Source of the DNA: Actinoplanes xinjiangensis
Lineage (GTDB): Bacteria > Actinomycetota > Actinomycetes > Mycobacteriales > Micromonosporaceae
DNA length: 64,000 nt
Direction: 5' to 3'
Assembly: GCF_003148685.1 (NCBI RefSeq)
Contig: NZ_QGGR01000015.1
Coordinates: 186,001-250,000, forward strand
The notes under the pieces were generated by a model. It did not search any database. It was not told the DNA's origin and saw only the letters and a list, made by a program, of their open reading frames with translations. Below are positions 32,680 to 39,799 of this stretch, piece after piece. Both the position numbers and the translations under genes were made by a program. Within the stretch, counting starts at the first letter, position 1. Every line of letters starts with the position of its first letter.

Positions 32680-34193
32680 CCACCCGGCAGGAGGTCGACG
32701 GCGTGCCGGTGCTGATCGCGCCGACCACCGGGCCGATGAGCGCCGGACTCGCCTTCCGGGTCGGTTTCGTCGACGAGACGCTGTCCCGGCGCGGCATCAC
32801 GCACCTGATCGAGCACCTCGCCCTGCACACGCTCGGGGTGGCCGACTACCACTACAACGGCGCCACCGGCGTCGAGCACACCGTCTTCCACATGCAGGGC
32901 GCGGAGGCGGACATCGTCGCCTTCCTGAACGGCGTGTGCGCCGCCCTCGGCGATCTGCCGATGGACCGTCTCGCCGTGGAGAAGGAGATCCTGCGGACCG
33001 AGCAGAACTCCCGCGGTGAGGGCCCGGCCGGGCGGCTGGCCCTGTGGCGGCACGGCGCCCGTGACTACGGCCTGGCCAACTACCCGGAGTGGGGCCTGGG
33101 CGCCCTCACTCCCGACGATCTGCGCGCCTGGGTGGCCCGCTACTTCAACCGGGGCAACGCGGTCCTCTGGATCGCCGGGCCGGGCGTGCCCGCCGGTCTC
33201 CGGCTCGATCTCCCGGACGGCACGCGCCAGGCCGCCCCGGTGCCTTCTTCCATCCTTCCGGTACGCCCGGCGTACTTCATCGGCGCGGAGGACGCCATTG
33301 CCTGGGACGCCGTCGTCGACCAGGGCGAGGATGCGGCGGTCTTCGCCGAGGTGCTGAGACGGTCGATGTTCCGTTCGCTGCGCCAGGAGAGCGGCCTCTC
33401 CTACAACGTGGTGAGCGACTACACACCGAGAGCCGACGGCCGTGCCGTGATCATGGCGGCCGCCGACTCGCTGCCGGAGAAGCAGGGCGCCGTCCTCGGC
33501 GGCCTCGTCGACGTACTGGCCGCCGCCCGCCTCGGGATCATCGACGAGGCCGAGGTGGCCGCGGTGGTCAACAAGCGCCGCGAGGAGCTGCGGCAGGCCG
33601 ACGCCACCGGAGGACGGCTGCCCGGTCAGGCGTTCGACCTGCTCGACGGCCGCCCGGTGCGCAGTGTCACCGAGGTGCTGGCCGAACTCGACGCGGTCAC
33701 CCGGGACGACGTCGTCGCGGTCGCCGCCGCGGCCAGTGCCGACGGGCTGTTGATGACGCCGGGGGAGACCCAGGCGGACTGGGCCGGATTTGCCGAAGCG
33801 CCGGTCTCCTCGGTGCCGCCGGTGGACGGCATCACCCATCAGGCGCCGGACGACTCGGCGCCGCGCCTGGTCGCCGGCGAGCGGGGGTTCAGCCTGATCC
33901 GGCCGGAATCGACGGCCACCGTGCTCTTCGACGAGTGCTCCGCCGTGCTCGCCTGGCCGGACGGCGGCCGGATCCTCGTCGGGTACGACGCCGTCCAGCT
34001 GCGCGTCGAGCCCGCCCTGTATCCGGACGGGCCCGCGATGGTGGCCGCCCTGGACGCGCGGATCCGGCCGGAGCTGCGGGTCGCGATGCCGCCCCGCGAT
34101 CCGGAGCGGATCCCGCGCCCGCCGGCGCCCGAACCACCTGCCCCGTCCGGATCGGTCCTCGCCCGGGCCCTGCGCCGGATCCGGCGCGGCTGA
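32676..34193 (+). CDS. M16-like zinc metallopeptidase, module copy 2
   Basis: 505 residues. Zinc motif HLIEH (43-47) is intact, and the third ligand is probably Glu102 or Glu104 in VEKEILRTEQ. This spacing is shorter than the usual 70-odd residues, so the fold is a compact M16 variant. The C-terminal-domain motif LRQESGLSYNVVSDYTPR, which binds substrate in M16 enzymes, is present. No signal peptide or membrane helix; Pro/Arg-rich tail. Starts at ATG 32676 overlapping the helical-protein stop. Sister of the broken copy at 30070; the two may form a heterodimer. Confidence 0.82.
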   Translation: MTTRQEVDGVPVLIAPTTGPMSAGLAFRVGFVDETLSRRGITHLIEHLALHTLGVADYHYNGATGVEHTVFHMQGAEADIVAFLNGVCAALGDLPMDRLAVEKEILRTEQNSRGEGPAGRLALWRHGARDYGLANYPEWGLGALTPDDLRAWVARYFNRGNAVLWIAGPGVPAGLRLDLPDGTRQAAPVPSSILPVRPAYFIGAEDAIAWDAVVDQGEDAAVFAEVLRRSMFRSLRQESGLSYNVVSDYTPRADGRAVIMAAADSLPEKQGAVLGGLVDVLAAARLGIIDEAEVAAVVNKRREELRQADATGGRLPGQAFDLLDGRPVRSVTEVLAELDAVTRDDVVAVAAAASADGLLMTPGETQADWAGFAEAPVSSVPPVDGITHQAPDDSAPRLVAGERGFSLIRPESTATVLFDECSAVLAWPDGGRILVGYDAVQLRVEPALYPDGPAMVAALDARIRPELRVAMPPRDPERIPRPPAPEPPAPSGSVLARALRRIRRG

Positions 34194-34266
34194 GAGGCGG
34201 ATCCGTCACGAATCCGTAAGACCGGCACGCGTATCCGTCGCGGCGGAGAACGGGGACGATGGCAGG

Positions 34267-35793
34267 GTGAAGGCGTCGATCAGATCCGGGCTCGGTGGAG
34301 TGGCGGCGGCTGCGGCCGCTCTCGGCGTGGCCGAGGTGACCGCACTCGCGACGGGCGCCCGCTCGGCCCCGATCGTCGCGGTCGGCGGGGTGGTGGTCGA
34401 TCATGTGCCGGCCCCGGTCAAGGACTTCGCGGTCGCCGTCTTCGGGGTGCACGACAAGACCGCCCTGATCGTCGGCACGGTTCTGCTCCTGGCCGCCTAC
34501 GCCTACGGGGTGGGTGTGCTGGCCCGGCGCCGGTGGGCGCCGGCGGTCGCCGGAATCGCGGTGTTCGGGCTGGTCGGTGCGGTGGCGGCGGTGACCCGGC
34601 CGGGCGCGGGCGGGACGTCGGTGATCCCGTCGGTGGTCGGTGCCGCGGCGGCCGTGCTGGTGCTGCGCCACCTGCGGGGACGGGCCGGTGCGGCCGAAAC
34701 CGACGACGGGGCGGATGGGCCGTACCAGATCCAGGAGAGCCGTCGCCGTTTCCTCCGTGACCTGGGGATCGTCGCCGCGGCCGCCGCGGCCGCGGGTGTC
34801 GCCGGCCGGATGCTCACCTCGCGCCGCGCGGTGACCGTGGCCCGGCAGTCGATCGCGCTGCCATCCCCCGTCGAGCCACGGCCGGTGCTGCCCGCCGGCG
34901 TGGACGTGCCCGGCACGACCCCCTATGTCACGCCCAACCGGGCCTTCTACCGGATCGACACCGCGCTGGTCACGCCGCAGGTGGACCCGTCGGCCTGGCA
35001 GCTGCGGATCCACGGGATGGTCCGCAACCCGATCACGCTCACCTGGGCGGACCTGCTGAAACGGCCGATGGTCGAGCGGTACGTGACGATCGCGTGCGTC
35101 TCCAACGAGGTCGGCGGTGACCTGATCGGCAACGCGCTCTGGCTCGGCACCCCGATCCGGGACCTGCTCGAGGAGGCCGGCCCGTTGCCCGAGGCGGATC
35201 AGGTGGTGCAGCGGTCGGTGGACGGCTGGACCTGTGGCGCCCCGACGGCGACGCTGCGGGACGGCCGGGACGCGCTGCTCGCGATCGGGATGAACGGCGA
35301 GCCGCTGCCGGTCGAGCACGGCTTCCCGGCCCGGATGATCGTTCCCGGACTGTACGGCTACGTCTCCGCCTGCAAGTGGATCACCGAGATCGAGCTGACC
35401 CGGTTCGCCGACTTCGACGCCTACTGGGTGCCGCGCGGATGGTCGGCACTGGCCCCGGTGAAGACCCAGTCGCGAATCGACAGCCCGGGCGACGGCAGCC
35501 GGAAACCGGTGGGCGACGTGACGGTCGCCGGAGTCGCGTGGGCGACACATCGCGGTATCGCGACGGTCGAGGTGCAGGTGGACGACGGTCCATGGCAGCC
35601 CGCGCGGCTCGCCGCGGCGGTCTCCGCGGACACCTGGCGGCAGTGGAGCCTGACCTGGGCCGCCTCCGCCGGGCGGCACACCCTTCGAGTACGCGCGACC
35701 GATCTCGATGGGGTGACGCAGACGCCGCTGGAGGCCCCACCGGCCCCCGACGGCGCCACCGGACTGCACCAGGTGACCGTCGACGTCGGGTAG
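34267..35793 (+). CDS. Membrane-anchored sulfite-oxidase-like molybdopterin oxidoreductase
   Basis: 508 residues. About four hydrophobic segments lie within residues 8-135, then a twin-arginine-like stretch SRRRFLRDLG (158-167) with an Ala-rich helix, then the oxidoreductase Mo-binding domain. Likely Mo-ligand Cys277 in TIACVSNEVGG; GFPARMIVPGLYGYVSACKW is the family's second conserved block; the C-terminal 100 residues match the Mo-co dimerisation domain. The electron acceptor and substrate are unknown, with no cytochrome partner in the window. GTG 34267 start chosen by frame and the close upstream GGCAGG; modest certainty. Confidence 0.85.
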   Translation: MKASIRSGLGGVAAAAAALGVAEVTALATGARSAPIVAVGGVVVDHVPAPVKDFAVAVFGVHDKTALIVGTVLLLAAYAYGVGVLARRRWAPAVAGIAVFGLVGAVAAVTRPGAGGTSVIPSVVGAAAAVLVLRHLRGRAGAAETDDGADGPYQIQESRRRFLRDLGIVAAAAAAAGVAGRMLTSRRAVTVARQSIALPSPVEPRPVLPAGVDVPGTTPYVTPNRAFYRIDTALVTPQVDPSAWQLRIHGMVRNPITLTWADLLKRPMVERYVTIACVSNEVGGDLIGNALWLGTPIRDLLEEAGPLPEADQVVQRSVDGWTCGAPTATLRDGRDALLAIGMNGEPLPVEHGFPARMIVPGLYGYVSACKWITEIELTRFADFDAYWVPRGWSALAPVKTQSRIDSPGDGSRKPVGDVTVAGVAWATHRGIATVEVQVDDGPWQPARLAAAVSADTWRQWSLTWAASAGRHTLRVRATDLDGVTQTPLEAPPAPDGATGLHQVTVDVG

Positions 35794-35891
35794 TTGAAAG
35801 CCGCACTTTCGGTCCGACTCGGGAAAGCAAGTCGCTCATACGGTGGCTTGCATGTCCACCAATGCGGTTGAAGAACCGCTGAACCACTCGA

Positions 35892-35915
35892 CACGGTCCT
35901 CCCTGGAGGACCGTG
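35892..35915. terminator. Hairpin between molybdoenzyme and whiD-like gene
   Basis: CACGGTCCTCC (35892-35902) and GGAGGACCGTG (35905-35915) are perfect complements around CT. Sits between convergent genes; no T tract. Confidence 0.7.
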
Positions 35916-35952
35916 CCGGAAGCCGTGTGGTGACGCCGCGTGCCGGTCGGCG

Positions 35953-36339
35953 TCAGGCCGCCGGTGCCTGCCGCTGTGCGGGCACCGCCGTCTTGTGGGG
36001 CCGGCCGAGGCGAGCCTCGAGCCGGAGCAGGTCGACCCGTCCGTGACGGTCTGCGAGATCCTCCCAGCCGACCGCGAGCAGCCGCAGCCGCTCCGATTCG
36101 CTGAAGCCTCCCCAGACCCCGTACGGCTCGCGAACCGCGAGGGCGTGCGCGGCGCACTCCGCCCGAACCGGGCAGGCGCCGCACATGCTCTTCGCCTTGG
36201 CCTCCCGGCGACTGCGGGACGACCCGCGTTCGCCGTCAGGGTGGAAGAACTGTGCGCTGTCCCGGCCTCGGCAGAGCCCCAGTCTCTGCCAATCCCAGAC
36301 ATCGGCGATGGGACCGGGCAGTCTGCGAACGTTCGACAT
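35953..36339 (-). CDS. whiD: WhiB-family iron-sulfur regulator, WhiD/WhiB3-like
   Basis: 128 residues. Fe-S ligands Cys23, Cys53, Cys56 and Cys62 (C-x29-C-x2-C-x5-C), then the GVWGG turn (residues 74-78) and a basic C-terminal tail. The N-terminal LPGPIADVWDWQ and FFHPDGERG blocks match WhiD/WhiB3 rather than WhiB1 or WblA, so a role in sporulation or redox-dependent gene control is likely. The tail is about 15 residues longer than WhiD as I recall it. ATG 36339 with GGAGGAGGG 7-9 bases upstream; a Met eight codons earlier lacks a site. Confidence 0.88.
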   Translation of the reverse strand: MSNVRRLPGPIADVWDWQRLGLCRGRDSAQFFHPDGERGSSRSRREAKAKSMCGACPVRAECAAHALAVREPYGVWGGFSESERLRLLAVGWEDLADRHGRVDLLRLEARLGRPHKTAVPAQRQAPAA

Positions 36340-36538
36340 CAACACCCTCCTCCCGCGCGGCACCGCGGAGCGTTCGTCGTGAGGGGCCAGGAACCGGCCT
36401 CGTGCGGGTGTACCCCGGCAACGTCCGGCTCACACGCACCATGTCGATGTCTTCGCGAGCGGTATGGCAAAGGGGCGGCAAGTCATACCTTTCTTTCCCG
36501 TTTTTTCCATCTAAAGCGCGTAATGCTGCGGCCCTCGC

Positions 36539-36569
36539 GTGATCTCCTCTGAGAGAGAAGGAGGATCAC
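36539..36569 (+). promoter_or_regulatory. Stem that could mask the ribosome-binding site of the LuxR gene
   Basis: GTGATCT (36539-36545) can pair with GGATCAC (36563-36569), using part of the GGAGG Shine-Dalgarno directly before GTG 36571. Seven pairs including one G-T wobble. Confidence 0.35.
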
Positions 36570-36570
36570 T

Positions 36571-37425
36571 GTGCGTACCGTCCTCGTGTGCGTCCGAACC
36601 CCGCTGGCGGCCCAGACCGTCGCGTCCACCGCGGCCCGGCTCGGCATGACCGGCGTCGTCCGGACTGCGGTCAGCGAGACCGAGGCCATGATCCGACTGG
36701 CGGAACGGCCCGCCGAAGTGGTCCTGGCCGACACCGCCGTGACCCGGCCCGACAGCGTCGGTTTCACCCGGCGGGTACTCGCCCGTGCCCCCCAGGCGCA
36801 GTTGGTGCTCTTCGGTGCGGAAGACCCGCGGGTAGCCGCGGCGGCAGTGGCCGCCGGCGCCCGAGGTGTCATCCGTGGCGTCGAACATGACCTGGTCAGC
36901 GTCGTCGCCAAGGCACTACTCCTACTGCTGTTGCCGGTACGCCCGCAGGGCATGCCGATCAACGGCGCCAACGCTCAACCGGCCACCGTGGCCGGCGGTG
37001 TGCGCAACAACAACTCCCCGGCGGCCCGGGGGCAGTACCAGCAGGGCCCCGGTGGCATCGGCGTGCACAACGCAGCGGCGGTGCCGGCCATGCTCGGGCC
37101 CAACGCGCCGATGGTCCCCGCCCAGCGCGGGGACGCGCCGATCGACCCGGCCACCGGCCGGCCGATGGTGGCCTGGCCCGGCAACGAAGCCGGGGTGGGC
37201 ATGACCGACGCGCAACCCGCGGGCCGGCGGCTGACGCTCACCGAGCGTGAGCTTCAGGTGCTGCGGGGGATGGCGGACGGGAAGAGCAACGCCGAGATCG
37301 GCCGCGAACTGTTCGTCTCCGAGGACACCGTCAAAACCCACGCACGGCGGCTCTTCCGCAAACTCGGGGCCCGGGACCGTGCGCACGCGGTCGCTGCCGG
37401 GTTCAGGGCGGGGCTGGTCGCCTGA
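36571..37425 (+). CDS. LuxR-type regulator with atypical receiver
   Basis: 284 residues: receiver-like domain (1-115), a long Asn/Gln/Pro/Gly-rich linker (about 120-215), and a LuxR/NarL winged helix-turn-helix (LTLTERELQVLRGMADGKSNAEIGRELFVSEDTVKTHARRLFRKLG). The receiver has a possible phosphorylation Asp54 (VVLADTAV), but the acidic pair at its start is replaced by Val-Cys and the conserved Lys region reads VIRG, so classical phosphorylation is doubtful. No kinase adjoins it. GTG 36571 with GAAGGAGGAT. Genes of this type beside whiB and guaB are common in this group. Confidence 0.85.
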   Translation: MRTVLVCVRTPLAAQTVASTAARLGMTGVVRTAVSETEAMIRLAERPAEVVLADTAVTRPDSVGFTRRVLARAPQAQLVLFGAEDPRVAAAAVAAGARGVIRGVEHDLVSVVAKALLLLLLPVRPQGMPINGANAQPATVAGGVRNNNSPAARGQYQQGPGGIGVHNAAAVPAMLGPNAPMVPAQRGDAPIDPATGRPMVAWPGNEAGVGMTDAQPAGRRLTLTERELQVLRGMADGKSNAEIGRELFVSEDTVKTHARRLFRKLGARDRAHAVAAGFRAGLVA

Positions 37426-37448
37426 GGTGGTTCGGTCGCCGGGGTGAG

Positions 37449-37529
37449 TGCCTCGGCGGCTGAGGCGAGTGTTTCGATCGCTCGGTGAATGCCTCGGCGG
37501 CGAGGCGAGTGTTTCGGTCGCCTCGGTGG
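37449..37529 (+). repeat. 41-bp tandem duplication after the LuxR gene
   Basis: TGCCTCGGCGGC(T)GAGGCGAG and onward occurs at 37449 and 37490. It is preceded by shorter echoes of the gene's last codons (GGTCGCC at 37427 and 37434). Confidence 0.75.
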
Positions 37530-37598
37530 CTGAGGCTGGCGGGGCGGTCTGCTGAGCTGGCTGGCTTCGCTTCGCTCCGCGGCAGAACGCCTTGTACC

Positions 37599-37673
37599 CG
37601 GTGATGAGGCAGGCGATTTCCCGCCACCCCGCAAACCCCGCGGGGCGTCGGTAAATCGACTGCCTCATCACCG
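37599..37673. repeat. 21-bp inverted repeat, 33-bp spacer
   Basis: Arms 37599-37619 and 37653-37673 are complementary at 20 of 21 positions; a further AACGCC...GGCGTT pairing lies outside with a bulge, and the spacer contains a CCCCGCGGGG palindrome. It may serve both convergent genes as a terminator or be a dispersed chromosomal element. Confidence 0.85.
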
Positions 37674-37685
37674 GCGGCGTTATGC

Positions 37686-37769
37686 GGGCCGTTCTGTGGC
37701 TACGCGCGCACTGGGAAACTACGGGGTTTCCTACGGGGCAGCGCGGCCGTTCCGTGACTACGGGGTTTC
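37686..37769 (-). repeat. Duplicated 3' end of the DUF5319 gene
   Basis: On the minus strand GAAACCCCGTAGT (Glu-Thr-Pro-stop) occurs at the real gene end (37769-37757) and again at 37730-37718; GTAG(T/C)CAC(A)GAACGGCC also occurs twice. Confidence 0.7.
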
Positions 37770-38165
37770 GTCGTCGCTGCCCTCGGTCAGGGTGTCGTGT
37801 ACGCCGTCGGCGTAGCCCCGGGCGTACTCCCACGTGACGTAGTGGTCGGGGTCGGGGTCGTAGGCCGGCTCGTGGACGCGGGGGCGGCCACTGCTCAGCA
37901 GATGGCGCAGATTACCGCGCAGCAGGTCCCAGTCGAAGTAGTGCGGCTCGTGGCAGTCCTCGCACTCGATCACCAATCCGCGGATGCCCGTCGGACTCAG
38001 CAGCGCCTGGTAGATCTCCAGGTCGGAGAGGTCCTCCAGGACGTCCTGCCGCTCGTCCTCGGTCAGCGGTTCGGTCTCGGCGTCCTCGTTGAGGTCGTCG
38101 AGACCGGCGGCCGGGTCGGTCGGGTCGCCGTTGAAGGGGTCGATCGGCTCATCTTGCACCCCCAT
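37758..38165 (-). CDS. DUF5319 family protein
   Basis: 135 residues, very acidic (Asp/Glu) at both ends. The centre LIECEDCHEPHYFDWDLLRGNL holds Cys-x2-Cys-His-x2-His, a likely small metal site. The family is actinobacterial and typically sits next to guaB, as here; function unknown. ATG 38165 is preceded by GGAGGTGAG. Divergent from guaB with 114 bases between the starts. Confidence 0.8.
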   Translation of the reverse strand: MGVQDEPIDPFNGDPTDPAAGLDDLNEDAETEPLTEDERQDVLEDLSDLEIYQALLSPTGIRGLVIECEDCHEPHYFDWDLLRGNLRHLLSSGRPRVHEPAYDPDPDHYVTWEYARGYADGVHDTLTEGSDDETP

Positions 38166-38240
38166 ACCGTACTCACCTCCCGAGTGTGTGTGCTGGCCCG
38201 CACGTTCTGTCCGCCGCCCGGGTGCCCCGCCCGGGATGGG

Positions 38241-38246
38241 TAGGAT
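38241..38246 (+). promoter_or_regulatory. Possible guaB -10 box (TAGGAT)
   Basis: TAGGAT about 33 bases before the guaB start, followed by AGGGATGAT as ribosome-binding site; an imperfect GCCCGGG dyad lies just upstream (38213-38235). Confidence 0.4.
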
Positions 38247-38279
38247 GATGAACTCCGCCTCTTCTCTCAGGGATGATCT

Positions 38280-39767
38280 GTGGAAACTGACAGCGCTCGC
38301 ACCGTTCCTCTCGGCCTCACGTTCGACGATGTGCTGTTGCAGCCAGGCGAGTCGGACGTGGTGCCCAGCCGGGTCAACACGGTCACGCGCCTGACCCGTA
38401 ACGTCGAACTCACGATCCCGCTGCTCTCCGCGGCGATGGACACGGTGACCGAGGCGCGCATGGCGATCGCCATGGCTCGTGAGGGCGGCATCGGCGTGCT
38501 GCACCGCAATCTCTCCGCGGAGGACCAGGCGGCCCAGGTCGACCTCGTGAAGCGGTCCGAGTCGGGCATGATCACCAACCCGATCACCTGTAGCCCCGAC
38601 GACACTCTCGGCCAGGTCGACGCCCTCTGCGCGAAATACCGCATCTCCGGCGTCCCGGTCGTCGACGGTGAGACCCGGCTGGTCGGGATAGTGACCAACC
38701 GTGACATGCGCTTCGTCAGTGACCCGGCCGTCAAGGTCCGCGACGTGATGACCAAGTCGCCGCTGATCACCGCCCCGGTCGGGGTGACCAAGGACGAGGC
38801 GCTCGATCTGCTGCGCCGCCACAAGGTGGAGAAGCTGCCGCTCGTCGACGAGCAGGGCCGTCTGCGCGGGCTGATCACGGTGAAGGACTTCACGAAGTCC
38901 GAGCAGTTCCCGAACGCGACGAAGGACGAGCAGGGCCGCCTGCGGGTGGCCGCGGCGGTCGGGGTCGGCGACGACTCGTACAAGCGGGCCCGCGGCCTGA
39001 TCGACGCCGGGGTCGACGTGATCATCGTGGACACCTCGCACGGTCACCAGCGCCAGGTGCTCGACATGATCGCCCGGCTGAAGAAGGACACCGTCACCGA
39101 CATCGTCGGCGGCAACGTGGCGACCTACGCGGGCGCCAAGGCGATGGTCGAGGCGGGCGCCGACGCGGTGAAGGTCGGTGTCGGGCCGGGCGCGATCTGC
39201 ACCACCCGGATCGTCGCGGGCGTGGGTGTGCCCCAGATCACCGCGATCATGGAGGCGTCCCGGGCATGCAAGCCGGCCGGGGTTCCGGTGATCGGCGACG
39301 GGGGTATTCAGTACAGCGGCGACATCGCCAAGGCACTGGTCGCCGGCGCCAACGCGGTGATGCTCGGCGGTCTGCTGGCCGGTTCGGAGGAGAGCCCCGG
39401 CGAGCTGATCTTCGTCAACGGTAAGCAGTTCAAGTCGTACCGGGGGATGGGTTCGCTCGGCGCCATGCAGTCCCGCGGCCAGGCCAAGTCGTACTCCAAG
39501 GACCGCTACTTCCAGCACGACGTGCCGGAGGAGAAGCTGGTTCCGGAGGGCGTCGAGGGCCAGGTGCCGTACCGCGGCCCGCTCTCCCGGGTGGTCGGCC
39601 AGCTGGTCGGCGGGGTCCGGCTGGCGATGGGCTACGCCGGTGCCGAGACGATCACCGACCTCCAGGAGCGGGGACAGCTCATCCGGATCACCGCGGCCGG
39701 CCTCAAGGAGAGCCACCCGCACGACATCCAGATGACCGTCGAAGCTCCCAACTATCACTCCCGCTAG
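38280..39767 (+). CDS. guaB: Inosine-5'-monophosphate dehydrogenase
   Basis: Oxidises IMP to XMP, first step of GMP synthesis. 495 residues: catalytic TIM barrel interrupted by two CBS domains (about 95-205), active-site Cys307 in GPGAICTTR, the GDGGIQYSGD phosphate loop and the mobile flap with MQSRGQAKSY. GTG 38280, with AGGGATGA upstream. guaB3 follows 32 bases downstream in the same direction. GuaA, the next enzyme, is encoded 6 kb away. Confidence 0.96.
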   Translation: METDSARTVPLGLTFDDVLLQPGESDVVPSRVNTVTRLTRNVELTIPLLSAAMDTVTEARMAIAMAREGGIGVLHRNLSAEDQAAQVDLVKRSESGMITNPITCSPDDTLGQVDALCAKYRISGVPVVDGETRLVGIVTNRDMRFVSDPAVKVRDVMTKSPLITAPVGVTKDEALDLLRRHKVEKLPLVDEQGRLRGLITVKDFTKSEQFPNATKDEQGRLRVAAAVGVGDDSYKRARGLIDAGVDVIIVDTSHGHQRQVLDMIARLKKDTVTDIVGGNVATYAGAKAMVEAGADAVKVGVGPGAICTTRIVAGVGVPQITAIMEASRACKPAGVPVIGDGGIQYSGDIAKALVAGANAVMLGGLLAGSEESPGELIFVNGKQFKSYRGMGSLGAMQSRGQAKSYSKDRYFQHDVPEEKLVPEGVEGQVPYRGPLSRVVGQLVGGVRLAMGYAGAETITDLQERGQLIRITAAGLKESHPHDIQMTVEAPNYHSR

Positions 39768-39799
39768 ACAGATCCCCAAGAAGGACAAAGGCGCCCATC

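Larger units (their letters stand above)
37426..37757. other. 332-bp intergenic region rich in repeats, no gene seen
   Basis: Between the convergent LuxR and DUF5319 genes. Contains a 41-bp tandem duplication (37449-37529), a GCTTCGCTTCGCTCCGC tract, the 21-bp-arm inverted repeat (37599-37673) and duplicated 3'-end sequence of the DUF5319 gene (37686-37769). Short open frames here have no ribosome-binding site and no family resemblance. Confidence 0.7.

Noticed and set aside
29129..34193. Recent assembly duplication of the M16 module
   Set aside because: The two copies are well diverged throughout at protein level, so this is a true old duplication rather than an assembly artefact.
35843..36046. 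Small plus-strand gene between the molybdoenzyme and whiD-like genes
   Set aside because: It runs through a terminator hairpin and antisense to the whiD-like gene, with no ribosome-binding site.
37580..37690. Integron attC-like recombination site
   Set aside because: The long imperfect dyad and GGCGTTATG end look superficially similar, but the left core lacks the RYYYAAC box and the right core does not match GTTRRRY; no integrase or cassettes nearby.
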